This document shows, piece by piece, positions 57,895-64,000 of a stretch of 64,000 bases of DNA (position 1 is the stretch's first letter; every line of letters starts with the position of its first letter). Under the pieces are notes generated by a model that saw only the letters and a list, made by a program, of their open reading frames with translations, did not search any database and had not been told where the DNA came from. The position numbers and the translations under genes are program-made. Origin of the DNA: Liolophura sinensis (taxonomy: Eukaryota; Mollusca; Polyplacophora; Chitonida; Chitonidae); assembly GCF_032854445.1 (NCBI RefSeq), contig NC_088299.1, positions 2,209,001 through 2,273,000 on the forward strand. The letters are read 5' to 3'.

Positions 57895-58015
57895 TTTCAT
57901 TGTTGCTTAAAGCCTTACTCAAGAATGTTTCTCTAATACGATGGAGCTCGGTTGTTTTTGGCTGTACGAGACTGGAGTTTCCGGGCTAAACTACCGACCC
58001 TAAGGATGGTACTGA
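57895..58015 (+). repeat. SINE family A or C remnant
   Basis: 'ttgcttaaagccttactcaa', 'gaatgtttctctaatacgat' and 'ttccgggctaaactaccgac' keep the SINE A/C layout but are strongly decayed. Confidence 0.45.
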
Positions 58016-59623
58016 CAAACTTTCATATTCCTGACTTGCACATTTTGAACGAAGACGCCCGAGGGTTTTGGGGATGCTGATGAAACAATCGCATAACGAG
58101 TGCCAGGTACAGCCATATAGGACAATTGTCCAGGTTCTAACTTGACGGTGTAAACCATTTCAGACGCAATTAACATGGAGATGTGATAAATGTTAATATT
58201 GGTGCAGGTGTTGGGAAGTTCTTGCATAACGCCACTTAGACCAGCGCAGACTTGTTTCATTTGGCAGGGAAGTGTTAATCCGTCATAAACTTGTGCTAAT
58301 TACTCCATTTATTTCATTAACATCATTCAGTTACAAAAGTCTTCCTGCATTATTCATTTCGTCTAACCCTTTCATATCCACTTTCATCGTCCGCAAACCT
58401 TAGCAATATTATTGGGTGAGTTTTACATGCTGCATGTGTGCGGGTGTATATGCGTGTGTGGAAACACACTACATTCGTTGTAAAGCTGTTTGATGGTATG
58501 TACTATTTACGTTTCTTAATTTTTTTCGTGAAACGAATATTCCCATATCAGAATTGAAAGTCCAAGGCCAAATGGTATGTTTTGGCTATTTCTGATTATG
58601 TAACCATAAGGTTCCAAAGATAAAAAAAGCAAAACCTTCATCTCTCAGGTTCGCCATGATGTGTATTTTTAGTTAGATCCATGTCCCGTCCCTCATTGGA
58701 GCAGTCAGATGTGACAAGTGTGAAAAATTTGCTTCCTAACGTGATATATCCTGCACAAAAACATACACACCAAGTGATACATTAGGGGACAGAAACCTTA
58801 ATTCCCAATCTATGATGAACCAATGCAACGTTCCCTCTGGGATTATGCATATTAAAGGATAGTGACACATCCTGGATTTGGGGGCCTGTTTCTAACGGCC
58901 GGTTGTCCTGCTGTTCGTACAAACTGCTAACATCTTACCGCACTCATCACTTAGTCTGTCCATGCATAGAATCTCAGCTCGCTGTGCTGTCTGGCACCGG
59001 GCCAAATTTATTGCCTTGACAAGCAGATTTCGGGGGGTCAGAAGGCATTGGTTGCAACGAGTTTTGACGTGACATTTTTTCTTGCTTTCCGACATTTTCT
59101 GTAAAACTTTCTACTATAATGCATTGCGGCGCCTTCGCCTGTAGATATAACAGCATGTACCAGTCAGTGTGTGTAGGATTTTGCAGTAATATAGAGCTTG
59201 GTATACTTCTCTCTATGTACTTCTTATATTTAGTGCATCGTTAGTCTACAATTACTTGTCTGTGTGAAACAGGGTTTTAGTGCAGACGCCAAAGTATTTG
59301 TCATTTCCCATTTCCCAAAAGTAGACTGGTATATGCTTCCTCAAACATTACAGCGCCGTGCTGAAGTAACACGTGAAAACGATGGGATTACACACCGATT
59401 TCGCTACCAACAGGAAAAGCGGGTGGTGTAAAATTCTTTCTGTTTCATACTTACGGTGATTTGGGCAATTCTTCACAAAATATAAAATACATATGAAGTG
59501 GTTTTTACTTTACACTTAGAAAATAAACGACAAATGTTTGCAGATCTATTAACCGTCGTCGTATTGCGAAAATTTCTTCACAGTGGAGTTCAGATCAATA
59601 AATTAATATTAATAAGAGGAAAA

Positions 59624-59658
<35 letters not shown>

Positions 59659-62139
59659 ATGGACAGATAAAAACAGATAAATAAACAAACAGAGTTAAAA
59701 ATAATATCAAAATACATCATTCTGATGTGCCTTCTCGGTTGTATTATATGTTTTAATTTCTAATCTATTTGTATTTTTGTATTTTAGGATTCGTCTGGGA
59801 CGTGATCGTAAGCTCAAGGATGTCCCAGATTTAAAGCTCTTTCTCGGCATTCATACATGTTGCTTCCTTTATATTAGCGCCTTGTCATTTACAAGTATGA
59901 GACACTTTTTTTTTTACTGTAAATGGCGTAAAGTAAAATCTCAAAGACCATAGTCATTACTTAAGTCGTTAACATGAGATAATACCCTCTAGACAAGAGG
60001 ACATTATCAACAGGACAAAAAGGGAATTAATTTTCTGTCTGTGACTGATTGATTTTAAATAAAACAGAGGCAATGTGGGTGGATTGTTCCAGAATCAAGA
60101 ATGTGATAGAAGTACTTGAGAGTCAAGTAGGGACGGAATGAGATGATTCCTAAGAGAATTATTCTATTCAGTTTCTCGCGTTTTCTCGTTTTTTATTTAC
60201 GGTGCTCATTTGTTAGGATCATATCAGTGAACAGATTGATTCATGTTTCCGTGAAAAGCAATGAAGGAAGGCTTCACCTTGGAGCGAAATACGAGTAATT
60301 TTAAACTTGAACATGTCGTCACCCAACTTGCTTAGTATTGTCCCATGCTTCAAAGTGTTGTCCAGGGTAAGATCACCTACGTAAAATATACCGTCTCCAG
60401 TGCTTTTGTTCTCTTCTGAAAGGTAAACTGCAACTCAGTTTTCGGACAAAATGTTGTAAATCCGCTTCAAACGATATAGAAACTTGTAGAAGTTAAGATA
60501 TCATGTATTTTTATACAAATCTTTACAATTTTCCAGTGTAAGGTCCATCTCTGTTTTTAATACCCCACGACACCATTGGTGCTGACCGTTATTCGAGTGT
60601 ACAAAAGTGTAACAGTTTTTTGTGATACGTTGACTGTCAGATCAATATATCAGCTTTCGAGTTGCGTCATTACGACAGTACGCAGAGCGACCTCCGGGTG
60701 GAAAATGGCGTCACGCTTCACGGCATACTAGGGATACTTGTTTATTTTTAACGTGGTATTATTCTTATATATTTATATTCTTGCATATACAGTGTCGTAT
60801 ATCTGAGACTCCATGTCATAACGCGAAGTCACTTTTTAACGAAGTTGTGTTAACGTCATATCTCGAAACCTGCGTGATATGATATACTGTCCACATTTCT
60901 GGCCACATCTGAGCATTAAATGGCAGAAAAAAATAAATAAAGAAAATAAAGCATTTAAGTATTTATATTATATCCGCTGAGCAAAAAGAGCAAATTACCT
61001 CGGGTTATTAGCACTATATTTTATTTCCACAAGGGCCCACTCCCGCAGCTGTAAACATTTACAGGTTTATAAAATTGTCATCTTGACCTTTGAAATATTA
61101 TTGTGAATTGATGTTTAAGGTTACAGGATATTTGATAGCGTTTAACGTTATTAACTCTGGCTGTAATGTTTCCTGTAGTCAGTTTCTCTCTATGCATCTG
61201 TGTTAGCTATTTTTATCTTCCAGATTTTGTTGACATTATTTGTGTTTTCTCTTCCTTCTTTCAGTCCACGTTTTAACTGCTTCAAATGCAGGTTTCATTA
61301 ACAGCAGCTTTCGAGCACTCTTCCATTCCCTTCACGAGAGGACAAGGGGAGTGAGGGTAGAGTGGGATGTAGATGCGGAATGGGGTGATTGGGGGTGAGG
61401 GGCACCGTGGATATTATACAAGGGAATACCACTTGTTATCTGCTACGGTGATACTGCAAACAGCCCCATGGCTTCACATCTGATATTGTATCCATCTAAC
61501 AGGCTGTTACCGTTACTGATCTATATCCAGACTGTCTTTCTCCGCGAATTTTTATAAGCTTCTCGGTGATATTGGTGTTTCACACAGGACGTATTCCAAA
61601 CAGCAATAAATCGTGTCGAACAGCATATGTTATTGGCACGGTTCAGTTTTATTGCACAAGAACGAAATACGAACCTGAGTACGATGGTTGAAGCAGCTTG
61701 GACCTAGAAGCCATTCCGATTATCTGTGTTTTCCTGCGTTGAATCCTAAGAAACTATATAAAGTGAAATGCCCAGTTTAGGATTTTCCATCGACTTTGGC
61801 TTGCGGCAAACATAAGGATGATTTCACGTTCGCAAGAGGAATTATTGGATGAAAAAAATGCGTAGTACGTTTGACTACATAAGGACAAGTGCACAGAACA
61901 TGAAGGCATATGGAAAATAATGATGATGGAAGAACCACACGGGCTAGGGCAACACCTGCGATCAACATATACATAATGCCGCTTGTAACTCAAGATGTGC
62001 AGTCTTTTGACCTTTATTTATAACGCAAAACTATATACTTCATAGACTAAGCCGCGATATGCTGTACTCTTCAGAACAAGGAAATCAGAATTTCAGCATT
62101 TTTAGTTTGTATACCTTATTTACATCTGTCAATCACTCC
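58016..62139. other. No gene recognised
   Basis: The 86-codon minus-strand frame at 58000-58260 has no domain I recognise. A perfect (AAAT)n tract lies at 59621-59660. No RNA gene or placed repeat otherwise; probably intergenic or a long intron. Confidence 0.4.
59621..59660. repeat. (AAAT)n microsatellite
   Basis: Ten tandem AAAT units. Confidence 0.9.
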
Positions 62140-62285
62140 TTAAATCTTTTTATTTAACTGATTTATGTGTTAACGCTAACCGTAACACTTTTCCCTTATA
62201 ACAAGGCTACCATGCCTATGGGTGGAGGAAACCGTAGTGCTTGTAAATCGCCTGATATACTTGGTGACCTAAAGCCCTAGACGCA
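62140..62285 (+). repeat. SINE-like repeat, family C type
   Basis: 'ttatgtgttaacgctaaccg', 'cttataacaaggctaccatg', 'cctatgggtggaggaaaccg' and 'cgcctgatatacttggtgac', then 'ctaaagccctagacg'. The layout matches 21055-21230. Confidence 0.5.
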
Positions 62286-62454
62286 GTACACAATCTCTAG
62301 AAAGGATTGGTCAACACCCAGTCAGGAAGTTGGCTTGTCGCAATTACTTATAACTGAGTTAGACTCTCGTGTTATAACAGGGCTTAGGAGATTACTTTTC
62401 CCATACGCACATGTTGCTTATCCCAAAGCGGAGCTATGCTGTAATACCGTCGAG

Positions 62455-62560
62455 TAAATCTGCCAGCAACCTGCTAATGGCCCTGGTTGTATCATACCTC
62501 TTTCTGCTTGCCTTACCACAATATACTGCTGGCGGCCGTCGTACAAATGAATGAATAAAC
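62455..62560 (-). repeat. SINE family A fragment, inverted
   Basis: 'aaatctgccagcaacctgct' and 'aatggccctggttgtatcat', then 'aatatactgctggcggccgt' and 'cgtacaaatgaatgaataaa'. Directly after it, 'cgacggcggtcaggtatatg' and 'gacccatagagaaacc' look like the start of another piece on the + strand. Confidence 0.6.
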
Positions 62561-64000
62561 GACGGCGGTCAGGTATATGGACCCATAGAGAAACCTATTG
62601 TCTGTTACCAGGTACCTGATGAAATTGCGGGCTGAAACCCTCTGCTAAATCCGTCAACTGGACGTAGTATTGGCGGAGGACACGTGGTTTTCAAGTTGCG
62701 CGAAAAGCCACACGAGAAGTGTCGATCGATTACTGTCACTGAAGCCCCAAACCATTTTTTACTTGAGAGGCAAAACGATGCCTAAAATTGTTATAAAAAT
62801 CAAATAATAAGACGATAATTGCAGATTCTATCCTGCGGAAGTAAAACCCGAGCTATGTTTATTAGCACCCAGCTTGAAACATTTGGTTTTGTAAAGAAGA
62901 ATACATTTTTGGACTTTAGCCCAAAAAAGGGCTGTGTGAATTTGGCCCCTGTTCTCTGTATGGCTGAACGTAGTTCTTATGTTTGGGCATGCGGAAAACT
63001 ATTCGAAACAGTTACAGCTTTAACATGTTATTATACCATTAAGTGAAGATCACATTCCGTGCAATCCCACGACATGAAGTAACGGGTTATTGTTGACACC
63101 ATGCACAACAGCAAAATCCTTTGCCTGCTTAAAAATTATCACCCTGTTAAAATGTATGGATCCATTGATTTCTCTCTTTTAACTGGTTGCCTCGTCTAAA
63201 TAATCATCTCTTATCTATTGAACGAGTTAAAGAAAAGTACGGCAATTTGTAGACAATGTCAGCAATCTTCTGTAAGTTCAAATGAAACATTATTCCTTTA
63301 TAAAGCTTGATTCAAGATCAGGGACCAAGGTGTAAAATAAGAATTTTTATAAATGCATAAAAATATATATCAGTGATAGACATCAAGCAGATCCATCCTC
63401 GAAAACCTTGAAAGTATCCCTTTAAAAACATACGGGATTCACCAAATAACAAGTGTTAATATCACTTTGAATATATTGTTAGGCTACTTTTTTGTTACAT
63501 AAACGCTGCACATGCGTCAATATTTCGTTCGAATTGTGTAATCTTCATCGAAGCCAGTTACTCATTCGTTAACATTCAGTTCACCTGTTCAGTTAAATGA
63601 TTTTGTTTCTTGATAAATGAATGTGCAAATTTTGTGACAGATGTACGCGTATGTACTGCTTGTGTAGTTGGTACTAACTGCATTGTGAACGTAAAATCAA
63701 TTGTCGGATAGAATTCTCTAGCCCAGTGTTCACTGCTAACGGGTAGAATATGGACGCGGTAAATGAATTAAGCCTTGTTATCAGTAATGCGTTTATGACA
63801 TGATGGTTATCACTTATTGATTGGATTTTATTTGATTATTTCCTCTAGTCTTCGTCATAAAGACCGCACTAACATTTCCTCTCTGCCTCTTCGTTATGTC
63901 ATCTGTGATGTAATTCTATTCTGCACGAAGTGATCGAGTTTGCTGGAATAGAACGGAACGGTTTGTGGCAATCAATTTAGAATCGGTTTTGGTTATGAAG
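62561..64000. other. No gene recognised
   Basis: Short frames only, including 62819-63046 (75 codons, no domain seen). Nothing else stands out. Confidence 0.4.

Noticed and set aside
58000-58260. 86-codon minus-strand frame as a small protein
   Set aside because: Its translation is not low-complexity, but no motif, signal peptide or neighbour supports a gene; left unannotated.

Overview
This looks like a window of an animal nuclear genome: AT-rich, with no long open reading frames, many diverged interspersed repeats, microsatellites, and split or decayed coding fragments. Two short repeat families are ones I associate from memory with molluscs: one carrying 'gattggtgttttacgc...tatacgacggcgg', and one running from 'gcttggcgttcagcatgaag' to 'cactcactcactc'. 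The second suggests a gastropod, perhaps an abalone-like vetigastropod. I could not run a search, so the taxon is an inference. I see no intact protein gene, no rRNA gene and no convincing functional tRNA gene.

From about 2.1 to 14.4 kb, and again from 21.9 to 41 kb, the sequence is mostly diverged copies of one long unclassified repeat, called LRU here. Its pieces recur in a fixed order. One uninterrupted traverse, from about 6.43 to 12.34 kb, gives a unit of roughly 4.9 kb once a nested LTR is subtracted. Most copies are on the + strand; one block (27.3-28.2 kb) and one short piece (3.84-4.04 kb) are inverted. I found no recognisable domain in the LRU.

Younger insertions sit inside and between the LRU copies. 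LTR family 1 has three solo LTRs (15524-16231, 36733-37470, 51986-52739), with 5-bp target duplications of ATGAT, AGGTG and a decayed (A/T)TGAC. LTR family 2 has two probable solo LTRs (9084-10121 and 28758-29758), with duplications TCTAG and ACTGA. Paralogous LRU copies preserve recognisable empty sites for the 9.1-kb and 36.7-kb insertions, and a right-flank match for the 28.8-kb one. There are also several SINE families and palindromic MITE-like elements.

Two protein-coding relics lie between the two LRU blocks. One, at 16.5-17.4 kb (+), resembles DUF6589-type proteins. The other, at 19.57-21.87 kb (-), is a RecQ-family helicase with motifs I, Ia/II, III, V and VI and a cysteine-rich zinc segment still readable. 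It is broken by in-frame stops, frameshifts and a SINE inserted directly into the coding sequence. Both relics could come from mobile or multi-copy genes.

From about 42 to 64 kb the window is quieter. It holds scattered SINE fragments, a (GA)n tract, a 26-bp tandem repeat, the third solo LTR and long stretches with nothing I can name.
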